NCBI GenBank assembly: GCA_038260305.1
Contig: JBBSNY010000008.1
Coordinates: forward strand, 83,158-147,157
Source: CADCVQ01 sp038260305
GTDB lineage: Bacteria > Actinomycetota > Thermoleophilia > Solirubrobacterales > Solirubrobacteraceae
Reading direction: 5' to 3'
DNA length: 64,000 nt
Each line of letters begins with the position of its first letter. The stretch's first letter is position 1. The notes beneath the pieces were generated by a model. That model was given only the letters and a program-made list of their open reading frames with translations, searched no databases and was not told where the DNA came from. Shown piece after piece: positions 31,838 through 39,162 of this stretch. A program made the translations under genes and the position numbers.

Positions 31838-32755
31838 GTGTCGCGCTGTGCCGCCTGCGGTGCGTCCGGGCTCGTGTCGCACCTGAAGGTGGCCGGCGAC
31901 GCGGGGCCGGACGGCCTCATCCCGACGACCGACAAGTTCGGCACCGCGCTCGCGGACCTGGTGCGCTGCACGAGCTGCGGGCACCGCCAGACCGAGCCGA
32001 TGCCGGCCGACGCCGTGCTCGAGAGCGCCTACTCCGACGCGGCGTCGGACGATTACGTCCAGGAGGAGTCCGGACAGCGCGAGACGGCGCGGCGGGCGCT
32101 CATGAAGATCGAGCACCACCTGCTGCCCGATCCGCAGAACGGCGGCGCGCGCAAGCGCCAGCTGCTCGACCTCGGCTGCTGGGTCGGCTTCCTGCTCGCC
32201 GAGGGGCGCGAGCGCGGCTGGGAGACGATCGGCGTCGAGCCGTCGCAGTTCGCCTCCGCCTACGCCCGCGACAAGCTCGACCTCGACGTGCGCACCGGCG
32301 ACCTGCTGACCGCGCCGCTGCCGCTGGGCCACTACGACGCGATCGTGATGGGCGACGTCATCGAGCACCTTCCGCGCCCAGGCGAGGCGCTCGACCGCCT
32401 CGCCGAGCTGCTGCGTCCCGGAGGCGTCGCCTGGATGGCGCTGCCCGACGCCGGCAGCCTCGTCGCGCGCGGGCTCGGCAAGCGCTGGTGGTCGGTGATC
32501 CCGACGCACGTGCAGTTCTTCACGCGCGCCTCGCTCCGGACGCTGCTCGAGGCGCGCGGCTGGACCGTGCTCGAGATCGACACATCGCCGAAGGCGTTCA
32601 GCGTGCGCTACTACCTCGAGCGCGTCGGCGGCTACTCGCCGCTCGCCGCTCGCCTGCTCGTCCGCGGCGCGACCGCCGCGCGCCTCGCCGATCGGATGTG
32701 GGCGCCGGACTTCCGCGACCGCATGGCCTTCATCGCCCGCGCCCCGTCGGCCTGA
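31838..32755 (+). CDS. Class I methyltransferase with N-terminal zinc-finger-like CxxC pairs
   Basis: The 305-residue protein has two CxxC pairs (CAAC near residue 4 and CTSC near 48), probably binding zinc, then a SAM-binding domain with LLDLGCWVGFLLAEG, VMGDVIEHLPRPGEALDRLAELLRPGG and FFTRASLRTLLEARGW. Motif I reads GCWVG instead of GCGxG, a small deviation that still allows SAM binding. This layout is common in sugar C- or O-methyltransferases of glycan clusters. The GTG start at 31838 is preferred because the zinc pair starts there. Confidence 0.82.
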   Translation: MSRCAACGASGLVSHLKVAGDAGPDGLIPTTDKFGTALADLVRCTSCGHRQTEPMPADAVLESAYSDAASDDYVQEESGQRETARRALMKIEHHLLPDPQNGGARKRQLLDLGCWVGFLLAEGRERGWETIGVEPSQFASAYARDKLDLDVRTGDLLTAPLPLGHYDAIVMGDVIEHLPRPGEALDRLAELLRPGGVAWMALPDAGSLVARGLGKRWWSVIPTHVQFFTRASLRTLLEARGWTVLEIDTSPKAFSVRYYLERVGGYSPLAARLLVRGATAARLADRMWAPDFRDRMAFIARAPSA

Positions 32756-32763
32756 GCCGCCAC

Positions 32764-33507
32764 GTGGACCTCGGCCTGACAGATCGCGTCGCCCTCGTCA
32801 CCGGCGCCACGCGCGGGATCGGCCGGGCGATCGCCGAGGCACTCGCGGCCGAGGGCGCACGCGTGGCCGTCGCATCGCGCTCGGCCGCGACCGCAGCGGA
32901 CCTGCCCGACGGTACGACGGGCTTCACCTTCGACAGCTCCGACCTCGACGCGATCGAACCGCTCGTCGACGCCGTGCAGCGCGCGCTCGGCCCGATCGAC
33001 GTCTACGTCGCGAACACCGGCGGCCCGCCGAAGTTCGCCGATCCGCTCGCCCCCGACGCGGCGGACTGGGAGGCGGCGCACCGCGAGCTCGTGATCTCGC
33101 CGATGCTGCTCATGCGCCGGCTCGTGCCGGGGATGTGCGAGCGCGGCTTCGGCCGGATCGTCGCCGTGTCGTCGTTCGTCGCGCGCGAGCCGATCGGCGG
33201 CCTGCAGCTCTCGAACGTCAACCGGCCCGGCCTGCTCGCCGGGATGAAGCTGCTGGCGCGCGAGCAAGCCGCGGCCGGCGTGACGTTCAACGCCGTCCTG
33301 CCGGGCCGCATCGCGACCGAACGCATCGCCTCGAGCTACGGCGGTCTCGATGCCGCGCAGGCCGCGGCTCGCGCAGAGGTGCCAGCCGGCAGGCTGGGCA
33401 CGCCGCGCGAGGTCGCCGACGCCGCGGCGTTTCTGTGCTCGGTGCGGGCGAGCTACGTCACCGGCCAGTCGCTGCTCGTCGACGGTGGCCTGACGCAGTC
33501 CTGGTAA
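32764..33507 (+). CDS. SDR family oxidoreductase lacking the YxxxK catalytic pair
   Basis: This 247-residue FabG-like protein has the NADP site TGATRGIGRA (residues 13-22) and the C-terminal VTGQSLLVDGG. At the place where SDRs carry YxxxK it reads LSNVN (within LQLSNVNRPGLLAGMK), so the tyrosine and lysine are replaced. A known divergent SDR group has LSNxxR at this site, so the change is probably ancestral and not decay. The SSF serine region is kept. It may reduce a substrate by another mechanism or have lost catalysis. GTG start 8 bp after the methyltransferase stop. Confidence 0.82.
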   Translation: MDLGLTDRVALVTGATRGIGRAIAEALAAEGARVAVASRSAATAADLPDGTTGFTFDSSDLDAIEPLVDAVQRALGPIDVYVANTGGPPKFADPLAPDAADWEAAHRELVISPMLLMRRLVPGMCERGFGRIVAVSSFVAREPIGGLQLSNVNRPGLLAGMKLLAREQAAAGVTFNAVLPGRIATERIASSYGGLDAAQAAARAEVPAGRLGTPREVADAAAFLCSVRASYVTGQSLLVDGGLTQSW

Positions 33508-33513
33508 GGCGAC

Positions 33514-33936
33514 TCAGGGGAACGGGCGGCGCTCGTCGAAGCGCGGCAGCCCGTCGTCGGGGATCGGCTCCCACGCCACCGCGTAGGCGACGAACGCCCG
33601 GTAGCTCGGGCGCACGCCGGGATCGCGGTCGAACGCCGCAAGGCGGACGTTGAGCTGGGAGTGCTCGTCCGGGTTGCGACTGAACAGGTGGCCGCCGCAG
33701 CGCGCGCAGAAGCCCTTCGCAAAGCCGCCGTCGGGATGGCGCCACCAGCGGACGAGCTGCTCGCCGGCGAGCAGCTCGAGCGCGTTGCCGTTGACGCGAC
33801 ACTGCACGGACGACGCGGTGCCGGTGCGCCGCTGACAGCGCGTGCAATGGCAGTAGCCGGCGTGGATCGGGGGTTCGGAGAGCTCGAAGCGCACGCTCGA
33901 GCAGAGGCAGCCTCCGGTCATGGGCAGGTCGGTCAT
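33514..33936 (-). CDS. GFA family (glutathione-dependent formaldehyde-activating enzyme-like) protein
   Basis: This 140-residue protein has the zinc cysteines of the GFA/CENP-V fold: GGCLCSSVRFEL, HCTRCQRRTG and FCARCGGHLFSRN. Most family members have no proven link to formaldehyde; they are small zinc proteins of uncertain role. The ATG at 33936 gives the natural N-terminus MTDLPMTGGCLC. Its stop is 6 bp from the convergent SDR gene stop. Confidence 0.87.
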   Translation of the reverse strand: MTDLPMTGGCLCSSVRFELSEPPIHAGYCHCTRCQRRTGTASSVQCRVNGNALELLAGEQLVRWWRHPDGGFAKGFCARCGGHLFSRNPDEHSQLNVRLAAFDRDPGVRPSYRAFVAYAVAWEPIPDDGLPRFDERRPFP

Positions 33937-33997
33937 CAGCCATAGTCTGGCGCACCGGACGTGGTAATCGGGTCGCCACAGGGCATGCTGTTGGGTG

Positions 33998-34792
33998 ATG
34001 ACCCGCGACGAGACCACACGCGCAAAGCCCGCCGCTGTGGCTCCCGATTCGCGCGGCGGCGCGCTCGAGCTGCGCGGCTCGGCCGACGGGCTGCTCGACG
34101 AGCGCTTCGCGCTGCGCGTCCGCGGCGCCGGCCGTGGCGCGCGGATCGTCTGGCGCGCGCGCTACCGCGACGACGACGGCCGCGTCTGGCGGGCGGCCGG
34201 GCTGCGCTGCGAGGACCTCGAGACGGACTGGTCGCCGTCGAAGGACGGCACCGGCGACGTCGCGGCGCTGCGCTCGCTGCGCGCGGTGAGCATCGAGCTG
34301 CGCGTCGAGACGGCCGACGGCCGCGCCGCGACGCGCACGGCGACCCGCCTGCTCGCGGGCGACGGCGTCCGCACGCGGCGCTGGCGTGACAGCCTCGCGG
34401 CCACGCTGCACGTGCCCGCGGCCGCTCCCTGCGCGACGGCGATCATCGACGCGAGCGGCACCGACGCGCAGGCCACGGTCGCCGCGCTCGCCGCGCCGCT
34501 GCTGGCCTCGCGCGGCGTGCTCGTGCTCGTACTACCGGCGGCCCGCGGTCGCGGCTTCGACGACCGGCTCGCGGCGGCGCGCGAGCGCCTGCGGGCGGTA
34601 CCCGGCGCTGACGCGGGCTCGGCCGTGCTGTTGTCGGCCCACGACCCTTTCGGCGACGAGGCGCCGGCGGGCCTCGTCATGCCGCCGGGCGTCGGCCTGC
34701 GCGAGCGCGACCCGGCCGCCGCGGCGGCGCGCGCCGCCGCCTGGGACGCGCTGCTGGCGCGCCTCGCCGCGACCCCGCGAACGCAGCCGTGA
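33998..34792 (+). CDS. BAAT/acyl-CoA thioester hydrolase-like protein, shortened
   Basis: The 264-residue protein resembles the N-terminal beta-sandwich of the BAAT/acyl-CoA thioesterase family (LDERFALRVRGAGRGARIVWRARYRDDDGRVWRAAGLRC) followed by part of an alpha/beta-hydrolase-like region (LAATLHVPAA and a TAIIDASG strand). The usual nucleophile elbow, GxSxG or GxCxG, and the catalytic His region are not visible, so it may be inactive or a binding protein. ATG at 33998, or GTG one codon earlier. Its stop overlaps the deacetylase GTG, so the pair is coupled. Confidence 0.5.
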   Translation: MTRDETTRAKPAAVAPDSRGGALELRGSADGLLDERFALRVRGAGRGARIVWRARYRDDDGRVWRAAGLRCEDLETDWSPSKDGTGDVAALRSLRAVSIELRVETADGRAATRTATRLLAGDGVRTRRWRDSLAATLHVPAAAPCATAIIDASGTDAQATVAALAAPLLASRGVLVLVLPAARGRGFDDRLAAARERLRAVPGADAGSAVLLSAHDPFGDEAPAGLVMPPGVGLRERDPAAAAARAAAWDALLARLAATPRTQP

Positions 34793-35745
34793 GGCGCGGC
34801 GAGTGCACCGCACGCCGCCCGCAGGCGGCGGCGCAGACGCGCTACCTCCACGCGCGCGCCGCTGCCCGGCCGCCGAGCAACGGCCGCCGCCGGCCGACCC
34901 GCGTCGCGGCGCGCATCGCCGCACTCCTCATCGCGTGTGTGACCCTCGCGGCCTGCAGCGAAGCGCAGCCGACGACGACGGCGACGGTCGCGTCGGCGCC
35001 AAGCGCCAGTACGGCGAGCAGCGCCGCACTGCCCGGCGTGGCCGCCCAGGTCGCCGCGGTGGCGCGCCTGACCCGCAACGGGCAGCCGATCTACTGCGGT
35101 CGCGGACACGAGCGGCTCGTCGCGCTGACGTTCGATGATGGGCCCGGCCCCTACACGCGCTTCGCCTTGGACGAGCTGCGCAAGGCCGGCGCCCGAGCGA
35201 CCTTCTTCCTCGTCGGCGGCAGCGTGCAGCGCTTCGGGCAGTGGCCCCGGCGCGAGCGCGAGCTGGCCGCGATCGGCGAGCACACGATGACCCACGCGAA
35301 CCTGCCGACCCTGAGCCGCAGCGCCGCTCGCAGCGAGATCTCGCGCGGCCAGCACACCGCCGAGCGAGCCGCGGGGATCCCGATCACGCTCTTCCGCCCG
35401 CCCTACGGCGCGCATGACAAGTCGATCGACAACGAGGTCCGCCACGAGGGCATGGCCCAGATCCTGTGGTCCGTCGACTCGCTGGACTCGCGCATCTCGC
35501 CGCCCGCCGACTTCCACGAGATCTCCGCGCACGTGCGCAAGCGGGCGCGGCCGGGGTCGATCATCCTCATGCACGAGAACCGCGGTCAGACGATCCGCGC
35601 GCTGCGCTCGATCCTGCCGGCGCTGCGGCGCAGTCATCTGCGCGCCGTCACGGTGCCCGAGCTGCTCGCCGCCGACCCGCCGTCCGCCAGCCAGCTCGAC
35701 GCCGGTCTGCGCGGCTGCCAGCCCGGCTGGCGGCCACCGACATAG
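34789..35745 (+). CDS. Lipoprotein polysaccharide deacetylase (NodB domain)
   Basis: The 318-residue protein has a basic N-terminus, a hydrophobic segment and a lipobox LAAC with C56, so it is probably a lipoprotein; the Arg-rich first 40 residues are long for a signal. The NodB domain shows TFDDGPGP (D116-D117), H165-x3-H169 in HTMTHANLP, FRPPYGAHD and ILMHENR. It should remove acetyl groups from extracellular GlcNAc-type polymers or peptidoglycan. It follows the BAAT-like gene by GTGA overlap. Confidence 0.85.
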   Translation: MRRGECTARRPQAAAQTRYLHARAAARPPSNGRRRPTRVAARIAALLIACVTLAACSEAQPTTTATVASAPSASTASSAALPGVAAQVAAVARLTRNGQPIYCGRGHERLVALTFDDGPGPYTRFALDELRKAGARATFFLVGGSVQRFGQWPRRERELAAIGEHTMTHANLPTLSRSAARSEISRGQHTAERAAGIPITLFRPPYGAHDKSIDNEVRHEGMAQILWSVDSLDSRISPPADFHEISAHVRKRARPGSIILMHENRGQTIRALRSILPALRRSHLRAVTVPELLAADPPSASQLDAGLRGCQPGWRPPT

Positions 35746-35769
35746 CCGCGGCCGCGCGCTGATGGCCGT

Positions 35770-36570
35770 CTACGTCGACGACTCGAGCGTGACGGCGTCG
35801 CCGACGGCCACACGGCCGCCTTCGAGCACCTCGCCGTAGATGCCGAACGGCAGCGGCTCGGTCGTGTCGAGCTCGCCGCGGTAGGAGCGCAGGAGATCGA
35901 GCACGGGCAGGTCGACCGTTCCGTCGACCGGGTGCCGGGTCGTCGTCGAGCAGCGCCCGACGTGGCCGTGCATGCGAACGAGAGCCGCCCCGATGCGCAC
36001 GCTGCGCCCGATCCAGGCGTCCTCCGCGTGGGCGCCGACGCCGTCGATCTCGACGAGCATCCGGAAGCGGCGGGCGTCGACGCCGGCCGCGCCCGCGACG
36101 TCCGCGAGCGCGGCGAGCGACGCGCGCGACATCAGGCTGACCGCTCCGCGCCGGCCGCGGTCCAGCGCGACCGGGCCGATGCCCTCGACGAGCCGCAGCG
36201 GCCGGCCGAAGTGCTCGCTCAGCGCGTCCGACCACGGGCCGAGCAGCGGCCGCGCGCGGACGGGGCGCGAGAAGAAGCGCGTCTCGATCGGCTCGCCGAG
36301 CTCGACGCCGGCACTGACGACGGCGCCGCCCGGGAACGTCAGCGACAGCTCGCCGTCGTCGTCGTCGTAGTGCGCCTCGATGCTCGGCAGCATCCCGACG
36401 TGCTTGCCGTTCATGAGCCGCCCGCGCTCGTCGACGAGGTAGAAGCGGCGATCGCCCGGCGCCCCGTCGGGCCCGAGCTCGAGCTCGCTCGCCTCGTGCA
36501 CGCGCGTCCCCTTGACGGGCGTCGTCGTCAACGTCACCACCACCGCGGCGATGTCCGCGCGGGGCGTCAC
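35770..36570 (-). CDS. MOSC domain protein (MOSC_N plus MOSC)
   Basis: This 266-residue protein has an N-terminal MOSC beta-barrel (YLVDERGRLMNGKHVGMLPSI) and a MOSC domain with the conserved cysteine in HVGRCSTTTRHPVDG. MOSC proteins move sulfur or hold the molybdenum cofactor, as in YcbX/mARC. It begins with GTG at 36570, only 4 bp after the MhuD-like gene, so the two are co-expressed. Which reductant or substrate it serves is unknown. Confidence 0.85.
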   Translation of the reverse strand: MTPRADIAAVVVTLTTTPVKGTRVHEASELELGPDGAPGDRRFYLVDERGRLMNGKHVGMLPSIEAHYDDDDGELSLTFPGGAVVSAGVELGEPIETRFFSRPVRARPLLGPWSDALSEHFGRPLRLVEGIGPVALDRGRRGAVSLMSRASLAALADVAGAAGVDARRFRMLVEIDGVGAHAEDAWIGRSVRIGAALVRMHGHVGRCSTTTRHPVDGTVDLPVLDLLRSYRGELDTTEPLPFGIYGEVLEGGRVAVGDAVTLESST

Positions 36571-36574
36571 GGCG

Positions 36575-36892
36575 CTAGCTCGCGGCCGCTTCCTCGAGCT
36601 CGAGCACGTCGAAGGACCACAGCTCGCTGTTCGTGCCGACCGGCCCGCCCTTGCGGTGGCCGGCGTGACCGGCGGCGAAGTCGGGGCCCGACAGCCAGGC
36701 CTTGAAGTCGTCCTCCGAGCGCCAGCGCGTGACGACGAGGCAGACCTCGCGCTCGTCGTTGGGCCGCAGCAGCTCGAAGTGCTCGAAGCCCTCGGCGCTC
36801 GACACCTTTCCCGCGCGCGCGGCGAAGCGCTGCGCGAACTCCTCGAAGCGGTCCCGCGGGACCGTGATGGCGTTGATCTTGACGATGCTCAT
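36575..36892 (-). CDS. MhuD-like heme-degrading monooxygenase
   Basis: This 105-residue ferredoxin-like fold protein resembles mycobacterial MhuD throughout: SIVKINAITVP, FEHFELLRP, VVTRWRSEDDFKAWLSGP, HAGHRKGGPVG. The residues known to matter in MhuD, Asn7, Trp66 and the heme-ligand His (His75 there, H76 here after a one-residue insertion), are all present. It should cleave heme and release iron. TAGGAT 7 nt before the ATG suggests a leaderless transcript. Other ABM-domain monooxygenases are the alternative. Confidence 0.82.
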   Translation of the reverse strand: MSIVKINAITVPRDRFEEFAQRFAARAGKVSSAEGFEHFELLRPNDEREVCLVVTRWRSEDDFKAWLSGPDFAAGHAGHRKGGPVGTNSELWSFDVLELEEAAAS

Positions 36893-36899
36893 GACCGTG

Positions 36900-36905
36900 A
36901 TCCTA
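36900..36905 (-). promoter_or_regulatory. Putative -10 box (TAGGAT) for a leaderless transcript
   Basis: TAGGAT on the minus strand is followed by 7 nt and the ATG of the MhuD-like gene. Confidence 0.55.
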
Positions 36906-36931
36906 CGGTCGCCGACGCGCCGGTCCGGCTC

Positions 36932-37609
36932 CTAGCAGCCGTCGGGGCCACAGGTCGCGCCGTCGGCGACGACCTCGACCGCCGGCCGCGCCTGGCGCAG
37001 CAGCTCGAGCAGCGCCTCCGGCGGCTGCGCGCCCGACGCACCGAGCCGGCGATCGACGACGAAGAACGGCACCGCGTGGATCCCGAGCGCGGCGGCGCTG
37101 GCCTCGTCCTCGCGAACGTCGTCGGCGTAGCGGTCGCCGGCGAGCACGTCCGCGACCTCGTCCGCGGGCAGGCCGACCTCGAGCGCGAGCCGCTCGAGCG
37201 CCGTGAGGTCGGCCATCAGCTCGCCCTCGGTGAGGTAGCCGCGCATGAGCCGCTCCTTCATCGCGTCCTGCAGGCCGTGGGCGGCCGCGAGCGCGACGAG
37301 GCGATGGGCGTCGCGCGTGTTGCCGCCGCGGGCGAGGTCGAAGCGGAACTCGAGGCCCTCGCCGGCCGCGGTGTCCGTGAGGCGCTGCTGTGCGGCGAGC
37401 GCGTCGTCACGGCTCATGCCATATTTGTCGGCGAGGTGCTGGGCGCCGTCGCCGTCGCGCTCGCGCGGCGCCGACGGGTCGAGCTCGAAGGCGCGCCAGG
37501 TCACCGTCACGTCGTCGCGCTGCTCGTAGGCGGCGAGCGCGGCCTCGAAGCGGCGCTTTCCCACGTAGCACCAGGGACAGGCGATGTCCGACCAGATCTC
37601 GACGTGCAC
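36932..37609 (-). CDS. DsbA family oxidoreductase, FrnE-like
   Basis: This 225-residue thioredoxin-fold protein has SDIACPWCYVGKRRFEAAL with C11-P-W-C14, an all-alpha insertion, and GIHAVPFFVVDRR with the cis-proline. There is no signal peptide, so it acts in the cytoplasm like FrnE, a disulfide isomerase linked to oxidative stress. The C-terminus ends TCGPDGC, two extra cysteines. I chose the GTG at 37609 because GGAGG lies 6 nt upstream; the longer frame to 37639 would not use that ribosome site. Confidence 0.88.
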   Translation of the reverse strand: MHVEIWSDIACPWCYVGKRRFEAALAAYEQRDDVTVTWRAFELDPSAPRERDGDGAQHLADKYGMSRDDALAAQQRLTDTAAGEGLEFRFDLARGGNTRDAHRLVALAAAHGLQDAMKERLMRGYLTEGELMADLTALERLALEVGLPADEVADVLAGDRYADDVREDEASAAALGIHAVPFFVVDRRLGASGAQPPEALLELLRQARPAVEVVADGATCGPDGC

Positions 37610-37662
37610 GTCGCACCTCCGAAGACGTTGTGCAAGCAACTACATCGAGTCTAGCGCCCCGA

Positions 37663-38343
37663 TCAGGGCTCGAAGCGATAGCCGACGTTGCGCACGGTGC
37701 AGATCCGGTGCCCGTGTTCGGGCCCGAGCTTCGCGCGCAGGCGCCCGACGTGTCCGTCAACGGCGCGCGTGCTCGCCCCGTGCTCGAAGCCCCACATCCG
37801 GCTCAGCAGGCTGTCGCGCGAGTAGACGCGCCGCGGATGCGTGACGAGCAGCTCGAGCAGGCGGTACTCCATCCGCGTCAGCTCGAGCGGCGCGCCGTCG
37901 AGGCGCACCTCATAGGCGGCGAGGTCGATCTCCAGAGAGCCGAGCCGGATGAGATCCTGCGTGAGGATCCCGTGCTGGCTGCGGGCGCGGCCGATGCGCA
38001 CGCCGAGCTCCTCGATGCGCAGCGGGTGGACGATGATCTCGTCGGCGTCGAGCGCCGGCACGGACATACCGGCCGTCGCGGTGTCAACGGCCACCACGAG
38101 CGGCACGTCGCAGAGGTCCGGGTCATCGCGCAGCCGGCGCAGGAGCACGTCGGGCTGCGGTGTCCGTTGGCCCGCGCCGACGAGCAGCAGGATGAGCGCC
38201 GGGTGGCTGATCTGCGAGCCGCCGCCTGCCGGGCGCAGCGCGCCGTGCGGCGGCATCCGCCGCGGGCCGAAGCCAAGCTCGGCAAGCATCCGCGCGGCTT
38301 CTGGCCCCATCAGTCCATCCCCGTAGATCCAAGCCTCCCGCAT
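37663..38343 (-). CDS. OmpR/PhoB-type winged-helix regulator with a degenerate receiver
   Basis: The 226-residue protein ends in an OmpR-type winged helix (TRMEYRLLELLVTHPRRVYSRDSLLSRMWG and HVGRLRAKLGPEHGHRICTVRNVGYRFEP). The N-terminal 110 residues have receiver-like length and a PLVVAVDTATAGMSVPALDADEIIVHPL end, but the usual acidic pocket and phosphoacceptor Asp with its context are not recognisable, so it may work without phosphorylation. ATG at 38343 or 38349; an extended frame to 38472 would overlap the palindrome at 38467. No histidine kinase gene is adjacent. Confidence 0.82.
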   Translation of the reverse strand: MREAWIYGDGLMGPEAARMLAELGFGPRRMPPHGALRPAGGGSQISHPALILLLVGAGQRTPQPDVLLRRLRDDPDLCDVPLVVAVDTATAGMSVPALDADEIIVHPLRIEELGVRIGRARSQHGILTQDLIRLGSLEIDLAAYEVRLDGAPLELTRMEYRLLELLVTHPRRVYSRDSLLSRMWGFEHGASTRAVDGHVGRLRAKLGPEHGHRICTVRNVGYRFEP

Positions 38344-38466
38344 CGCCATGCCAAGCGTACGGACGCTTCGGCGCCCCGTCTTGGACCGCCGGTCCCAATC
38401 GATTCGACCGCCGGGACACCTCCAAACGCCCCGTTCATCACCCGGTCCGCCGACCGAGACGAGGTT

Positions 38467-38483
38467 GTTCACTCCGAATGAAC
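38467..38483. promoter_or_regulatory. 17-bp near-palindrome upstream of the regulator gene
   Basis: GTTCACTCCGAATGAAC has GTTCA/TGAAC arms, with two mismatched pairs inside. It lies 124 bp upstream of the regulator start and could be its own binding site. Confidence 0.4.
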
Positions 38484-38546
38484 GGCGTTCGCACCGTCCT
38501 CACGCCTAGGGGGAGACGACAGGCTATGGACAGCCGCCCGGTCTAA
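38478..38546 (+). other. 22-codon micro-ORF ending at a strong hairpin
   Basis: An ATG at 38478 opens MNGVRTVLTPRGRRQAMDSR plus PV and stops at TAA 38544-38546, where the hairpin at 38545 begins. No plus-strand gene follows for 8 kb, so a leader-peptide role is unlikely; a small RNA or chance ORF is as likely. Confidence 0.25.
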
Positions 38547-38580
38547 GAGAGGACGCCTCTTCCCCGTGGCGTCCTCTCTT
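38545..38580 (-). terminator. 13-bp perfect stem, 10-nt loop hairpin
   Basis: AAGAGAGGACGCC (38545-38557) pairs perfectly with GGCGTCCTCTCTT (38568-38580). It lies 28 bp after the stop of the cyclase gene and should terminate the AAA-cyclase transcript; the run is TT then AGAC, so the U-tract is weak. It could also end a plus-strand small transcript. Confidence 0.7.
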
Positions 38581-38607
38581 TGCGTCCGGGGTCGCTTTTC
38601 CGGTGCG

Positions 38608-39102
38608 TCAGGCGGCTGCCGCGAACACGTCCACCGGTATGGCGACGTTCTTGAAGCGCAGCGCACCGCGATCGGCGATCGTCATCGCGCCATGCGATGC
38701 CAGCAGGCCGCGGGTCGCGACGCTGATCAGGATCTCGCCCGGCGCGGCGGCGTCGACGAGCCGCGACGCGACGTTGACCGTGGCGCCGTACCAGTCGCCG
38801 TCGCGGCGGACCGCGGTGCCCGAGTGCACGCCCATCCGCAGCTCCGGGCACCAACGCTCGCCCGCCAGCTCCCGCCCGATCCGCAGCGCGAGCGCGACGA
38901 CGCGGGCGGCGTCGACGCCGTGGATCATGACCGCGTCGCCGAGGCTCTTGACGACCTCGCAGTCGAAGTCCACCGCGATCCGCGTGGTGGCGGTGTGGAA
39001 CGCGACCGCGACGTCGGCCGCCCGCTCGTCACCGGCATGCTCGGTGAAGGCCGTGAACCCGACGAGATCGGCGAACAGGAACGTGTGGGCCGGCGCTTCC
39101 AT
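38608..39102 (-). CDS. Stand-alone class III nucleotidyl cyclase domain
   Basis: The 164-residue protein is only a cyclase catalytic domain: FLFADLVGFTAFTEHAGD with the first metal Asp, VKSLGDAVMI with the second, and RMGVHSGTAVRRDGDWYGATVNVASRLVDAA. It would convert ATP to cAMP or GTP to cGMP as a dimer. In many actinobacteria such domains are fused to AAA-TPR modules; here it is a separate gene 60 bp after the AAA-TPR gene, in the same direction, and probably in one operon with it. Confidence 0.87.
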   Translation of the reverse strand: MEAPAHTFLFADLVGFTAFTEHAGDERAADVAVAFHTATTRIAVDFDCEVVKSLGDAVMIHGVDAARVVALALRIGRELAGERWCPELRMGVHSGTAVRRDGDWYGATVNVASRLVDAAAPGEILISVATRGLLASHGAMTIADRGALRFKNVAIPVDVFAAAA

Positions 39103-39162
39103 GCCTTCCGGGCGTGACGAACCGCTGAACGACGTGCACGGCGACCGACCGCGCGCTCGACC

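Noticed and set aside
33458..34411. 317-residue minus-strand frame over the GFA gene
   Set aside because: It reads the GFA gene in the wrong frame; the Cys motifs are in the shorter frame.
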